Counted from the first letter of the stretch, positions 55,075-64,000 are shown. The stretch: DNA of 64,000 bases from Nitrobacter sp. NHB1 (GCF_036964665.1 NZ_JBAMDA010000001.1:1891001-1955000); one strand, 5' to 3'. Numbers and translations: made by a program. Notes: generated by a model from the letters alone, not told the origin.

Positions 55075-56046
55075 TCAGTCGATATCGTCCAGCGTCGCAA
55101 ACAAGGTGCGGCGGGAGGCGAAGGCAGTGATCGCCGCGATCAGGACCGCCTGCGCCGCCAGCACGAGATAGCCGGAGGGGCGCAGCGAAAACGTGCCCAG
55201 CAGCGCCGCGAACTGATCCCCGACCGGCGTTCCGGAGAACCAGCTGGCGATCGATTCGGAGAACCCGAACATCAGCATCGCGGCGACGCAGCCGATTGCA
55301 CCGCCCTCGAACCCGAGCCGCAGGAAATGCCGCAGGAAGCGATTGGCGATGTAGCGATCGCTCGCGCCGACGAAATGCAACACCTCGACGATCGGGCGAT
55401 TGGCCGCCATCGCGCCCCGGGTCGCGAAGGATACCGAGATAATGGTCGCAATGATGACCAGGGCAAGGACACCGATCCCGGCGAACACCGTCGCGCCGGT
55501 CATCGATCGCATCCGGTCGATCCAGGCGCGATGGTCGTCCACGCTGGCCGACGGCGCCAGTTGCGCCACACGGCTGCGAAGCCCTTTCAGGTCCAGCCTG
55601 GACCCCGGCGCGACGCGAGCCACGATCATCCGCGGCACCGGCAGATCGTCGAGCGACAGACCGCTGCCAAGCCACGGCTCCAGCAGCTTGCCCGATTCCT
55701 CCTTGGTGTACGGCCTGACATCGAGGATACCCGGCTCCGCGCGCATCGCGCTGGCGACCGCGGTTACGTCGCGCTCGATGTCGCGCCCGGCGACAGGACG
55801 CACCTGGATGGTGATTTCGCTCGCGACCTCCGACTGCCATTCCGCGGCCGAGGCGCTGACCAGCAGCACCGCCCCGGTCGTGATCGAGGCCAGAAAGGTC
55901 ATGATGGCGACGACGGCCACCAGCGCACGGCCTGCGATCGAGGCGCGCGGCACGATCGGCGACATGTTGCGCGCGCGGGCCGGCACCTGCGGGCGTTCGA
56001 GCCCGAGATCCACCAGGACACCATGATCATCGCCCGCGTTACTCAT
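55075..56046 (-). CDS. ftsX: Cell division protein FtsX
   Basis: A 323-residue ABC permease-like protein that with FtsE activates peptidoglycan hydrolases at the septum. Four membrane segments: one near 40-63 (AGRALVAVVAIMTFLASITTGAVLL), then three in the C-terminal half (about 190-215, 245-265 and 285-310). The periplasmic loop between the first two carries VRPVAGRDIERDVTAVASAMRAEPGILDVRPYTKEES. FtsX-type IVEVLHFVGASDRYIANRFLRHFL is present. The start overlaps the ftsE stop by 8 bases. Confidence 0.92.
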   Translation of the reverse strand: MSNAGDDHGVLVDLGLERPQVPARARNMSPIVPRASIAGRALVAVVAIMTFLASITTGAVLLVSASAAEWQSEVASEITIQVRPVAGRDIERDVTAVASAMRAEPGILDVRPYTKEESGKLLEPWLGSGLSLDDLPVPRMIVARVAPGSRLDLKGLRSRVAQLAPSASVDDHRAWIDRMRSMTGATVFAGIGVLALVIIATIISVSFATRGAMAANRPIVEVLHFVGASDRYIANRFLRHFLRLGFEGGAIGCVAAMLMFGFSESIASWFSGTPVGDQFAALLGTFSLRPSGYLVLAAQAVLIAAITAFASRRTLFATLDDID

Positions 56047-56698
56047 AGATGTGCAGCCGTCCCTGGTGCAGCACCAGCCGCCGCGCGTCGTACTGGTCCA
56101 TCAGCGTGATGTCGTGGGTAGCGATGATAACCGCCGTGCCGGTTTTGTTCAGCTCGATGAACAGCCGCAGCAAACGCCGCCCGAGCGTCGGATCGACGTT
56201 GCCGGTCGGTTCGTCCGCCAGCAGAAGCTGCGGGCGCGCGATCACCGCGCGGGCGATCGCCGCGCGCTGCTTCTCGCCGCCGGACAGGATCGGCGGCAGC
56301 GCATCCATGCGTTCGCCGAGACCCACCCATTTCAGAAGGTCGATGACTTCGCGCCGGTAGGTCGACTCATCCCGCCCCATCACGCGGAATGGCAATGCGA
56401 CGTTCTCGTAGGTAGTCATGTGATCGAGCAAGCGAAAGTCCTGGAGCACGATGCCGATACGCTTGCGCAGATCGGCGATCGCGTCCTTGCCCAGCAGCGA
56501 GACGTCCTGACCGAACAGGTTGACGAGTCCCCGCGTCGGCCGCAGCGACAGAAACAACAGCCGCAGCAGGGAGGTTTTTCCGGCACCGGACGGGCCGGTG
56601 AGGAACTGGAACGAATGGGCGGGAATCTGAAAGCTGAGGTCACGCAAAATCTCCGGGCCGAGCCCGTAGCGCAAGCCGACATTTTCGAACCGGATCAA
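56039..56698 (-). CDS. ftsE: Cell division ATP-binding protein FtsE
   Basis: A 219-residue ABC ATPase, exactly the usual FtsE length when started at the TTG at 56698 (MIRFENVGLRYG). GGAG is upstream at good spacing; a longer frame starting at ATG 56794 would add a 32-residue Arg/Pro-rich tail that FtsE proteins lack. Walker A GPSGAGKTS, the Q-loop VLQDFRLLDH, ABC signature LSGGEKQ, Walker B LLLADEPTGN and the H-loop THD are all intact. Confidence 0.92.
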   Translation of the reverse strand: MIRFENVGLRYGLGPEILRDLSFQIPAHSFQFLTGPSGAGKTSLLRLLFLSLRPTRGLVNLFGQDVSLLGKDAIADLRKRIGIVLQDFRLLDHMTTYENVALPFRVMGRDESTYRREVIDLLKWVGLGERMDALPPILSGGEKQRAAIARAVIARPQLLLADEPTGNVDPTLGRRLLRLFIELNKTGTAVIIATHDITLMDQYDARRLVLHQGRLHIYE

Positions 56699-56877
56699 GC
56701 CTGGCTCCGTTCGATGGACGCGGGACGGGACAGGCGGCGTCACCCCGGACTTGCGCGTCCCCGTGGTCTTTCCGGAACGGCGGCCGTCGATCAATCCCGT
56801 TGTGCGTCGGTTATGGTTTCCGATTCGTTAACGGTCGGCGCATAGACTCCGGACAGCGTTATTCCGGCGAGTCGTCC

Positions 56878-57729
56878 ATGCACATCGTCTGCCCTCATTG
56901 TACGACATCCTATGCGGTCGATTCCGCAAGTTTCGGCGAAGCGGGCCGTACCGTCCGCTGCTCGCGCTGCAAGGAAACCTGGCGGGCGACGCCTGAAAAT
57001 ATTGCCGTCACCGCGGTGCGCGTCCCTTCGATGGCGGAAGCGGACGAGGCGGCGGAATGGAACCAGCCTCCACAGACCGGCGACATCCCCTCCATCGACA
57101 GTCCGCCGATCGCCAGCGAGCTGCCGGAATCCCCGGAACTTGAGGGCTTGCAGCAGGATCTCGCCGGCGCCGGGACGTCGCCGGCACAACAGGACAATAC
57201 GCCCCAGGACGGCAAACGTCCGCGCTCGGCCGCCACCTCGCGGCTCGGCGCCCTGCTCAAGCCCTCATTCGCGCTGCGCCGGCCTGCGGTCAATCTGAAC
57301 ACGGTCTGCGCCGCGATGGCCGCCATGGTGCTGGCCCTGGTCATCTGGCGCGTCGAGATCGTGCGGCTGCTGCCGCAAACCGCAATATTCTATCGGCTGG
57401 CCGGGCTGGAAGTGAACCTGCGTGGATTGGCGTTCAAGGACGTCAAGATGTCGAGCGAAACCGTCGACGGCAAGCCGGTGCTGGTGATCGAAGGCATGAT
57501 CGTTGCGCAAACCCGCAAGCCGGTCGAACTGCCGCGTCTGCGCTTCAGCGTCCGTGACGCGCACGACACGGAGATCTACGCCTGGAACGCGGTGCTCGAA
57601 CAGCCCGCGCTCAAGCCCGGCGAGAGCGCCTGGTTCCGTACACGGCTGGCGTCCCCGCCACCGGAAGGCCGCAGTATCGACGTTCGTTTCTTCAACCGGC
57701 AGGACCTTGCCGCGGGAGGCGGAGCGTAA
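56878..57729 (+). CDS. MJ0042-type zinc-ribbon protein with membrane segment
   Basis: A 283-residue protein. The N-terminal MJ0042 zinc ribbon has cysteines C5, C8, C28 and C31 (CPHC and CSRC, the 20-residue spacing of this family). A Pro/Ser/Gln-rich linker follows, then one transmembrane helix (about 145-165, VCAAMAAMVLALVIW) and a periplasmic DUF3426-like domain (about 185-283; VLVIEGMIVAQTRKPVELPRLRFSVRD). The gene is 3 bases upstream of cpdR in the same direction, so the two form an operon. The function of this protein is not known. Confidence 0.85.
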   Translation: MHIVCPHCTTSYAVDSASFGEAGRTVRCSRCKETWRATPENIAVTAVRVPSMAEADEAAEWNQPPQTGDIPSIDSPPIASELPESPELEGLQQDLAGAGTSPAQQDNTPQDGKRPRSAATSRLGALLKPSFALRRPAVNLNTVCAAMAAMVLALVIWRVEIVRLLPQTAIFYRLAGLEVNLRGLAFKDVKMSSETVDGKPVLVIEGMIVAQTRKPVELPRLRFSVRDAHDTEIYAWNAVLEQPALKPGESAWFRTRLASPPPEGRSIDVRFFNRQDLAAGGGA

Positions 57730-57732
57730 CCC

Positions 57733-58116
57733 GTGGCGCGTATTCTGATTGCCGACGACGAGGACTCGATGCGGTTGCTGGTGGCCCGCGCCGTCGCCAT
57801 GGACGGCCACGAGACGGTGACCGCGGCTGACGGCGCCGAAGCGCTGGATATTTTGACCGGCGACGCGCGCGGCTTCGATCTGCTGCTCACCGACATCAAG
57901 ATGCCGATCATGGACGGCATCGCACTGGCGCTAGCGGCGGCGCGCGATTTCCCCAATCTGGTCATCCTGCTGATGACGGGCTTCGCCGATCAGCGCGAGC
58001 GCGCGTCCGGTCTCAACGCCATCGTGCACGACGTCGTCACCAAGCCGTTTTCGGTGGCCGATATCCGCGCCGCCGTCGCCGGCGCGCTGACGGCGCGCCA
58101 GACGGGCAAGCGTTAA
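57733..58116 (+). CDS. cpdR: Response regulator CpdR
   Basis: A 127-residue stand-alone receiver. The phosphoacceptor Asp54 lies in LLLTDIKMP, the acidic pair at Asp9/Asp10 (IADDEDS), the switch Thr in LLMTGFAD, and the Lys in VTKPFS (about 104). In Caulobacter CpdR unphosphorylated at the pole recruits ClpXP and allows CtrA degradation; the sequence is close enough to call it CpdR. The start is GTG at 57733. It works in the same CtrA control network as sciP, encoded about 30 kb away. Confidence 0.9.
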   Translation: MARILIADDEDSMRLLVARAVAMDGHETVTAADGAEALDILTGDARGFDLLLTDIKMPIMDGIALALAAARDFPNLVILLMTGFADQRERASGLNAIVHDVVTKPFSVADIRAAVAGALTARQTGKR

Positions 58117-58123
58117 CGGGACG

Positions 58124-60652
58124 TCAGTAATCCTTGAGCAGCCGCTCGATGTAATCGAGTTCGACCTTCGGCCGCGACGGATCGGCGAGACGTCGGCGCA
58201 ATTCTTCGAGAATGCGGCGGACCCGCTGCACGTCGATTTCGCCGGGAATCTTGACAGTCATATCGTTGCCGAATTCCCGGCCACGCAGCGGCCGCCCCAG
58301 CGGGTCGGTCTGATTGCCGCCGTTCTGCCGGCCAGCCTGACTGCCCGGACCGTCCTCACTCTGCCCGTCACCCTCGCTTTGCTGCATGGCTTCGGCAAGG
58401 CTCCGGGCGCCCTTGCGCAGCGCATTCAGCGCCCGGCCTTGCGCGTCGACGGCGTCATCGGCATTGCCTTCACCAAGCCGACCGTCGGCCTCGCCCATGG
58501 CGGAATCGGCCTGACCGAGACCGTCCCCGCCGTCATCCTGACCGGCCTCCTGCCCCTGCTGGCCAGGCTGGCCCGGCCCCATTCCGCGTTTGGCGAGTTC
58601 CTGCTGCAATGTCCTGAGCCTGTCGTGCAGCGCCTGCTGATCCTGCTGCAGGCCGCCCATGGCATTCTGACCGTCGTGATCGCGAGGCGAATCCCGGCCC
58701 TGCTTGTAGGTCTTGTCGCGCAACTGCTGCTGCTTGCGGATCATGTCGCCGAGTTCGTTCAGCGACTGCTGCATGTCGCCGTCCTCGCCCTGGCCCTGAC
58801 CCGGCTGCGCCATCTGCAGATTCTCGAGCATTTGCTGCAACTGATCCAACAACTGCCTGGCGGCATCCTTGTCGCCGGAGCGCGACAGGCGCTCCATGCG
58901 CTCGATCATGTTGTCGAGGTCCTGCGGGCGCATAACCTTTGTGTTGCGATCGAGCGGACGCGCCAGTTTCTGCGGGTCGTTGCGCATCTGTTCGGCCAAC
59001 TGCTGCACGTACTTGTCCAGCGCCGCGCGCAGGTTCTCGGTGAGCTTCTTGATCTCCTCGTCGCTCGCGCCGCGCTCCAATGCATCCTTCAGCGCATCCT
59101 GCGCCGCACGCAGCGCCTTTTCGACGTCGGTGATATTGCCATCCTCGATGGTGACGGCGAGCGCCCAAAGGCTGGCGACGACCTCGCGCAACTGGGCGTC
59201 GGTATGCGCCTCCTCGAGCTGCCTGGTCACGCTGTGAAGACCGAGATATTCGCCCACCTTGGGAGTGAACACCTCTGGCGCGATCAGGAGGGCATCGAGC
59301 GCGGTATAGACTTGGGTTTTCTGATTGGCGTCCAGCGCCAGGATACGGCGCTGCTCGATCAGCGCGCGCGCAAGCGGTTTGGTGAACACCCGTTCCGGCA
59401 GGCGCACGTCGAACGGCTCGCTGCGTCCCTCGTTCCCGGCGTCGTCGCGCGCGGTCAGCGTCAACGTCACATCGGCGCCGGCATAGGGGCTCTCGCTCAG
59501 ATCCTTGACGGTCTGCCCGATCCCGTTGCGGGTTCGCGCATTCGGCAACGCCAACGCGAATTGCGGCGGGTCGAACAGCGGGCGCGCGGTCGCACCGTCC
59601 TTTGCGGCGGATTCGGTTCGAGCCGAGAAGACCGCATGGGCTTCGGTCACGCCGTAGTCGTCCTCCATGCGATAGGACAACCGCAACGATCCGCGCGCCC
59701 GGCGTTCCGGATGCTTTGCCAGCGATATGGCCGGGGCGCGATCGGGAATAGCGCTGAATGTCCATTGCGGCTGCCCCGACGGCGCACGCACATGGGCCGC
59801 GCCATCGGTGGCAATGGTGAAATGCCGTTGGTTGGTGCCTTCCGGCGGCTTGTCGGTCGCAGTCGATTCAGTCACGCCGCCGCTGACCGCGACGTCGAGG
59901 CGGCCTCCGCTCGAGCGAACGATCAGCGCGCTGCCCGCAGGCACCGGAAGCGCTGCGGTATCGGATGGCGCGGCATCCTTGTTCGCCGCTGACAGGATGA
60001 TCGGAGGCTTGCCGGTATAGGGCGGCGGCGCGACCCAGGCATCGACCCTGACATTGGCCGACGCCAGCACGCCGTTCCAGTCGAATGCGGCAGCCACCCG
60101 CTCGCTTCTTTCGCCGCCAGCGGCGATGAAGGTTGCGACCATCAGCACCACCACCAGCGCGCGCAGCGCCCAGCGGTCATGCATCGCCAGCCGCGGCGAC
60201 GGCAGTCCGGCGCGAATACGCTTGATCGACGCCAGCGTGCGCGCGCGCTGCGCCTGCCACAATGCCAGCGCGACCGGATCCCGGCTCACCAGCGTGTCGG
60301 CGAGCGTGGTTACCGGGCGATGACGCGTGCCGGCGCTGCGGTCGAGCCGGCTCAGCCCGTCCTCGCGGCTGGGCCAGCGGAACCTGATGGCAGGCGCCGC
60401 AGCCGCCAGCGACAATAGGGCAAATGCAGCAAGTGCAACGGCGCGTCCCGCCGCCGGCAGCACAAGCCACAGGCCGGCCCAGGATACGGCCAGAAACAGC
60501 CCGGCGACGCAGAGCAGCCGCGCCAGATGCGGCCAGGCCCTTTCCCACGCGATTACCCATCTTGCGCGCCGCAAGGCTTTTGTCAGTCCAGGCCCCGCCG
60601 CCGCACGCCGGCCACGGTCCTGACCGGTTGGATCTGGGGTTGCGCCGTTCAA
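58124..60652 (-). CDS. TIGR02302 (DUF4175) large membrane protein
   Basis: An 842-residue protein. Three membrane segments occur in the first ~190 residues (about 42-62, 68-88 and 168-186). The mid-part has beta-rich domains with VDAWVAPPPYTGKPPIILS and SLRLSYRMEDDYGVTEAHAVF. The C-terminal half is mainly long helices, very rich in Gln/Asp/Gly (for example QPGQQGQEAGQDDGGDG). The end has a conserved block IPGEIDVQRVRRILEELRRRLADPSRPKVELDYIERLLKDY. The family is widespread in Rhizobiales with unknown function. It is convergent with cpdR, 7 bases apart. Confidence 0.88.
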   Translation of the reverse strand: MNGATPDPTGQDRGRRAAAGPGLTKALRRARWVIAWERAWPHLARLLCVAGLFLAVSWAGLWLVLPAAGRAVALAAFALLSLAAAAPAIRFRWPSREDGLSRLDRSAGTRHRPVTTLADTLVSRDPVALALWQAQRARTLASIKRIRAGLPSPRLAMHDRWALRALVVVLMVATFIAAGGERSERVAAAFDWNGVLASANVRVDAWVAPPPYTGKPPIILSAANKDAAPSDTAALPVPAGSALIVRSSGGRLDVAVSGGVTESTATDKPPEGTNQRHFTIATDGAAHVRAPSGQPQWTFSAIPDRAPAISLAKHPERRARGSLRLSYRMEDDYGVTEAHAVFSARTESAAKDGATARPLFDPPQFALALPNARTRNGIGQTVKDLSESPYAGADVTLTLTARDDAGNEGRSEPFDVRLPERVFTKPLARALIEQRRILALDANQKTQVYTALDALLIAPEVFTPKVGEYLGLHSVTRQLEEAHTDAQLREVVASLWALAVTIEDGNITDVEKALRAAQDALKDALERGASDEEIKKLTENLRAALDKYVQQLAEQMRNDPQKLARPLDRNTKVMRPQDLDNMIERMERLSRSGDKDAARQLLDQLQQMLENLQMAQPGQGQGEDGDMQQSLNELGDMIRKQQQLRDKTYKQGRDSPRDHDGQNAMGGLQQDQQALHDRLRTLQQELAKRGMGPGQPGQQGQEAGQDDGGDGLGQADSAMGEADGRLGEGNADDAVDAQGRALNALRKGARSLAEAMQQSEGDGQSEDGPGSQAGRQNGGNQTDPLGRPLRGREFGNDMTVKIPGEIDVQRVRRILEELRRRLADPSRPKVELDYIERLLKDY

Positions 60653-60669
60653 CTCACTCTCCGGGCTGC

Positions 60670-60771
60670 TGGAGCTATTCCGGCTTTGATGGAATTAAAG
60701 CCGGGCCTCAGCTTATTTTTTGACGCGTTTTCCTGACGCGAACCGAGGACATGCTTCGCTCGAAAATGCTA
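60670..60771 (-). repeat. Bipartite palindromic repeat, family B, copy 4
   Basis: Inverted copy: GGCTTTGATGGAATTAAAGCC stem (degenerate), TTTGACGCGTTTTCCTGACGCGAACC, then GAGGACATGCTTCGCTCGAAAATGCT. It lies upstream of the TIGR02302 gene, between it and ogt. Confidence 0.75.
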
Positions 60772-60874
60772 TAAAACAGCACCCTACCACGGCGGCGGCA
60801 ATGAGGCATCGGCGACCAGGCCATAACCGCCAGATTTGCAAGCTGGAACTGGTATCCGCTTTGCGCGAAAATGA

Positions 60875-61429
60875 TCAGTCGAACAAGCTCGGCGTGTGAT
60901 TGACGGCCGCGCCCTCGATGGCGAGCATTTTCAGCTTGGCGGCGATGCCGCCGTTGGCCGAGAAGCCTCCCGGCTTGTCGCCGGCGGCGAGCACGCGATG
61001 GCACGGCACCACGATCGGACACGGATTGCGGCCGAGCGCCTGACCGACATCGCGCGACAGTTCGACGCCGCCGAGGCGTCTGGCGATGTCGCCATAGGTC
61101 ACGGTCCGACCCGGCGGAATGCTGCGGGCGATGTCATAAACGCCGCGATCGAATTCGCAGACGCCGTCGAGGTCGAGCACTACGTCGGACAAATCCTTCG
61201 GCTTGCCCTCAAGCAATGCGATCATGCCATCGATCGCGGTCCGCACCCCGGCAGGCGGTATCGCCTCCGCGAGCTTGCCAAAGCGCTGACGGATGCGCGC
61301 CCGGGTCTTGTCCTCGTCCGACAGCGGCAATTGCACCGCTTTGATGCCGCGCGCGCTCCAGACGATGCCGCACGTCCCGATCGCCGTGTCGAATAGCGCG
61401 AACTCGAGATCCCTCACCTCTTTACTCAT
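60875..61429 (-). CDS. ogt: Methylated-DNA--protein-cysteine methyltransferase
   Basis: A 184-residue suicide DNA repair protein that removes the methyl from O6-methylguanine. The acceptor cysteine is in PCHRV (Cys143), flanked by GRNPCPIVVPCHRVLA and the helix-turn-helix loop RTVTYGDIARRLG. It has the N-terminal ribonuclease-like domain of Ogt; there is no Ada activator domain. KPGGFSANGGIAAKLKML near the C-terminus is the usual post-active-site block. Confidence 0.95.
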   Translation of the reverse strand: MSKEVRDLEFALFDTAIGTCGIVWSARGIKAVQLPLSDEDKTRARIRQRFGKLAEAIPPAGVRTAIDGMIALLEGKPKDLSDVVLDLDGVCEFDRGVYDIARSIPPGRTVTYGDIARRLGGVELSRDVGQALGRNPCPIVVPCHRVLAAGDKPGGFSANGGIAAKLKMLAIEGAAVNHTPSLFD

Positions 61430-61492
61430 GGCCCGCTCCGTCTGCGATGCCGAGCAACGATTTCCACGGCCGGACTGGACCGCACAGGACTT

Positions 61493-63013
61493 TTACGACG
61501 CGACGGCGCGCTCCATTGCCACTTCGGCCTTGAGGTGGTCGATGTCACGGTAGATCGAGGACACCGCCAGCACGCGGCCCTGATGCTTGTAGCGTAGCAG
61601 GCAATCCCGATCCGCGACGCTGCCCTCGACCTCGATCTGGTCCCACTTCAACGCGTGGCCGACATAGTTGATCGGCACGTCGTAGTGCTGGCTCCAGAAG
61701 AACGGCACGGCGTCGTACTTTTCGCGGTGTCCCAGCATGTTGCGCGCGGCGACCTGTCCCTGACGCTGCGCCACCACCCAGTGCTCGACGCGGATGGTTT
61801 CCCCGGAACGCGGATCCGGCCAGCGCACGATGTCGCCGGCCGCATAGATACCGGGCGCGCTCGTTTCCAGGAACTCGTTGACGAGTACGCCGCGGTCGAT
61901 CTTCAAGCCGGCCTTTTCCGCAAGCTCCAGGCGCGGCTTCACGCCGACGCCGAAGACGACGACATCGGCCTCCAGCGTTCCGCCGCTACTGAGCGTCACC
62001 TTCCGTTCGCCGATCGCGGCGACGGTGTCCTCCAGATGGAAGATGACGCCATGCTCTTCGTGCAGCGCGCGGACGAAATCGCCCATTTCCGCGCCGAGGA
62101 TGCGTTCCATCGGGCGGGACTCCGGCGCAACGACATGAACCTCGATATCGCGGGCACGCAAGGACGCCGCGACCTCGAGGCCGATGAAGCTCGCGCCGAT
62201 GACAACCGCCCGCTGCGCCGTCCTGGCCGCCTCGACGATGGCGCGGCAATCTTTGAGCGACCGCAGGGTATGGACGTGCGGCAGGTTGGCGCCGGGAATC
62301 GGCAGCCGGACCGGCTCGGCGCCGGTCGCCAGCAGCAGCCTGTCGTAGCCGATCACGCCGCCGGCGGTCGTGAGCTGGCGCGCTTTCGGATCGATGGCGG
62401 CAACGGTCGTGCGCAACCGCAGATCGATGCCGGACTGCTGGTAGAAATCGTCGGGGCGCAGCGGCAGCCAGTCCTCGGGCGCGGAACCGGCGAGATAGTC
62501 TTTCGACAGGTTCGGCCGGTCGACCGGCGCCGCATCGTCGCTGCTCAGCATCACGATGCCGCCTTTGTAGTCTTGCCGGCGCAGCATCTCGGCCGCCGCA
62601 AAACCGGCCGCGCCGCCGCCGACGATCACGATCTTTTCGGGATGATCCGGCTTCGCGACCTTGGCCGCCGGCCGCTCGCGTTGTCCGCGGACGAAAATCC
62701 GGCCGTCGCGCTGCTCGACCTCCCAGACGTCGAGCGCGTTGAAGGCGGGCGCGCGGATCGCCTCGCCGGTGCGCAGGTCGAAGCAGGCGTGATGCCATGG
62801 ACACCGCACGGCGCCGTCAACGACGAGCCCGTCGGCGAGCGGTCCGTGGTAGTGGCTGCAGTGGGCATCGATGGCGAAAATCTCGGTCCCGTCGCGGACC
62901 AGCAGAATCTCCCGATCTCCGACATGGCCGACCAGCTTTCCATCCCTGAAATCGCCGGGATCGATACCCTGCGCCAGGTCCGGTCCACTCGGTTGAGTCT
63001 GCTTCTCAGCCAT
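61493..63013 (-). CDS. Rieske-FAD oxidoreductase (AIF/rubredoxin-reductase type)
   Basis: A 506-residue fusion. The N-terminal Rieske 2Fe-2S domain (about 14-114) has ligands C52, H54 (HCSHYHG) and C71, H74 (CPWHHACF). A flavoprotein domain follows (about 125-400): VGGGAAGFAAAEMLRRQ, the second dinucleotide fold VVIGASFIGLEVAASLRARD, and YAAGDIVRWPD. The C-terminal reductase domain closes it. This is the plan of AIFM3-like and phthalate-type ferredoxin-reductase relatives. Physiological partner unknown. Monocistronic; the ogt gene is downstream on the same strand. Confidence 0.9.
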   Translation of the reverse strand: MAEKQTQPSGPDLAQGIDPGDFRDGKLVGHVGDREILLVRDGTEIFAIDAHCSHYHGPLADGLVVDGAVRCPWHHACFDLRTGEAIRAPAFNALDVWEVEQRDGRIFVRGQRERPAAKVAKPDHPEKIVIVGGGAAGFAAAEMLRRQDYKGGIVMLSSDDAAPVDRPNLSKDYLAGSAPEDWLPLRPDDFYQQSGIDLRLRTTVAAIDPKARQLTTAGGVIGYDRLLLATGAEPVRLPIPGANLPHVHTLRSLKDCRAIVEAARTAQRAVVIGASFIGLEVAASLRARDIEVHVVAPESRPMERILGAEMGDFVRALHEEHGVIFHLEDTVAAIGERKVTLSSGGTLEADVVVFGVGVKPRLELAEKAGLKIDRGVLVNEFLETSAPGIYAAGDIVRWPDPRSGETIRVEHWVVAQRQGQVAARNMLGHREKYDAVPFFWSQHYDVPINYVGHALKWDQIEVEGSVADRDCLLRYKHQGRVLAVSSIYRDIDHLKAEVAMERAVAS

Positions 63014-63324
63014 CTCTTTGGTCCTCTCGAGTTACGCGGCCGTCGGATTCGCGTGAGCCCATGCGGACAATCGCGATCCCTCCATACGCACGCTTTCACA
63101 CCAGCGCGTGTACGGCAAGTTCACGCCCGTTAAGAGGGAATGGAAAGAAAAAGGTTCCGCCGGCGCGGAATCAGCCCGCGTGAGCAAGCATCCGCCGAAC
63201 GGCTATGCCACCGTGCTGATTCAGAAAAGAACCGGCCCAGGCTGTTGTTGTCGGCTTTCAGGCGAACCGGCATCCCTTGCACGGACTGTCAGGATACGAC
63301 ACCTGCGGCGCCGTGAAGCAGGAT
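63014..63324. other. Gene-free region between two minus-strand genes
   Basis: No gene is supported here; the open frames show no family resemblance or ribosome-binding site. It contains an imperfect hairpin TTCCGCCGGCGCGGAA (63155-63170). Confidence 0.4.
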
Positions 63325-63921
63325 TTACTCATCTTCGCCCTCGGACAACGCCCCAACGAGCTTGTCATAGTACTTGGCGACGAGATCGATATTGCCCTTG
63401 TTCTCGATCGCCGGCGCCGGCGTCTGCAACGCCGCGTTCATGTCGTCGAGCGCCTGCTTCTTCTCCTTCGATGGCATCTTGTTGTCGGCCTCGACCGCGG
63501 CGATCTGCTTCTTCAGCACCGCCTCGACGCCAATGTATTTCTTGGTGGCAGGGTCGAAGCCGGCGAGCACGAGGCTGATGTTGTCCACCACGTTGTTGTA
63601 CTCTGCGTAGCTGGCGAAGCCGGACTTCTTCGAGATCGCCTCGAGCTCGGCTGCGACATGCGAATCCGGCTTCACATTCGGACTGTCCGGCAGCGTGTCG
63701 TCCAGCGCTTCCATGTCCTTCTGCGCCGTGAGGACACCTTGGATCTGCTTCTCGGTGAGCGCGATCTGCTTCATCGGCGCATCGGCGGGCGGCGCAGCCT
63801 CAGCCGGTGCGGCTGCCGGTTTGGCCTGTGCGAAGGCGTCGCCGCCCGAAAGAGCAGCGGCGGACAGCGTGAGCCCCGCAACGGCGATCGCGATAACGGC
63901 GGAGCGAACAATGTCACGCAT
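63325..63921 (-). CDS. Exported protein of unknown function
   Basis: A 198-residue exported protein. A signal peptide (about 1-32, ending DAFAQA) is followed by an Ala/Pro-rich linker and a soluble helical domain with KQIQGVLTAQKDMEALDDTLPDSPNVKPDSHVAAELEAISKKSGFASYAEYNNVVDNISLVLAGFDPATKKYIG. The C-terminus is acidic. GAGGAG lies at suitable distance before the ATG at 63921; an upstream in-frame ATG is less likely. I do not recognise the family by name. Confidence 0.8.
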   Translation of the reverse strand: MRDIVRSAVIAIAVAGLTLSAAALSGGDAFAQAKPAAAPAEAAPPADAPMKQIALTEKQIQGVLTAQKDMEALDDTLPDSPNVKPDSHVAAELEAISKKSGFASYAEYNNVVDNISLVLAGFDPATKKYIGVEAVLKKQIAAVEADNKMPSKEKKQALDDMNAALQTPAPAIENKGNIDLVAKYYDKLVGALSEGEDE

Positions 63922-64000
63922 GAGATTCTCCTCGGCTGGGCGTTTCACGAGTCGCACGGATGGAAATGACGACGTCGAGGCTATGGCGTTCGAAATGAAC

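Overview
The window is a stretch of an alphaproteobacterial chromosome, most likely from the Bradyrhizobium / Rhodopseudomonas / Nitrobacter group of Rhizobiales. The signs are high GC, the SciP (DUF1153) regulator, CtrA-like TTAA half-sites, CpdR, FlbD, a SAM-II riboswitch in front of metX, a BA14K protein, DUF1499/DUF2125/TIGR02302 proteins, and several intergenic repeat families of a style I associate with these genomes. I cannot name the species. There is no prophage, insertion sequence or CRISPR array.

Layout. 1-16.3 kb is housekeeping and catabolism: a DnaJ-domain protein, pdxH coupled to an SDR, a CorA-type transporter, an L,D-transpeptidase, an extensin-like protein, an acyl-CoA ligase, a pirin/LysR divergent pair, a DUF1499 protein, a metallo-beta-lactamase-fold hydrolase, glutaryl-CoA dehydrogenase, ribB and a Kef-type antiporter. 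16.3-22.4 kb is a scarred, foreign-looking block. An exbB-exbD-tonB operon runs left. Diverging from it is a lower-GC pair, a TonB-dependent receptor and a ModA-like periplasmic binding protein, with a palindrome resembling a ModE (molybdate repressor) operator just upstream. Gene relics (IalB, an ABC permease tail) and a tRNA-Met bound the block. I read it as a predicted TonB-dependent molybdate/oxyanion uptake system.

22.5-25 kb holds a small exported protein, a methyltransferase and mnmA. 25-33 kb is a flagellar cluster: fliK behind a sigma-54-like promoter, flgD, sciP, fliF, fliG, fliH, fliN and the sigma-54 activator flbD. 33-40 kb has a RecD-like helicase, a BA14K protein and sulfur genes (cystathionine gamma-synthase, cysI, cysJ). 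40.8-47.8 kb has clpB, a MOSC protein, a His-rich CHAP-like protein behind tandem palindromes, a hydrolase relic, and metX-metW under a SAM-II riboswitch with terminator.

48.3-51.2 kb is an aromatic amino acid operon (chorismate mutase, HisC-like aminotransferase, TyrC-like dehydrogenase). 51.3-64 kb has a DUF2125 protein, a ChaC-like cyclotransferase, plsC, a YdcF protein, ftsE-ftsX, a zinc-ribbon protein with cpdR, a TIGR02302 protein, ogt, a Rieske/FAD oxidoreductase and an exported protein.

The intergenic spaces hold at least nine copies of bipartite palindromic repeats in four related families, plus two other hairpin repeats; one copy supplies the stop codon of a gene. Five broken genes or relics were recognised by reading across frameshifts.
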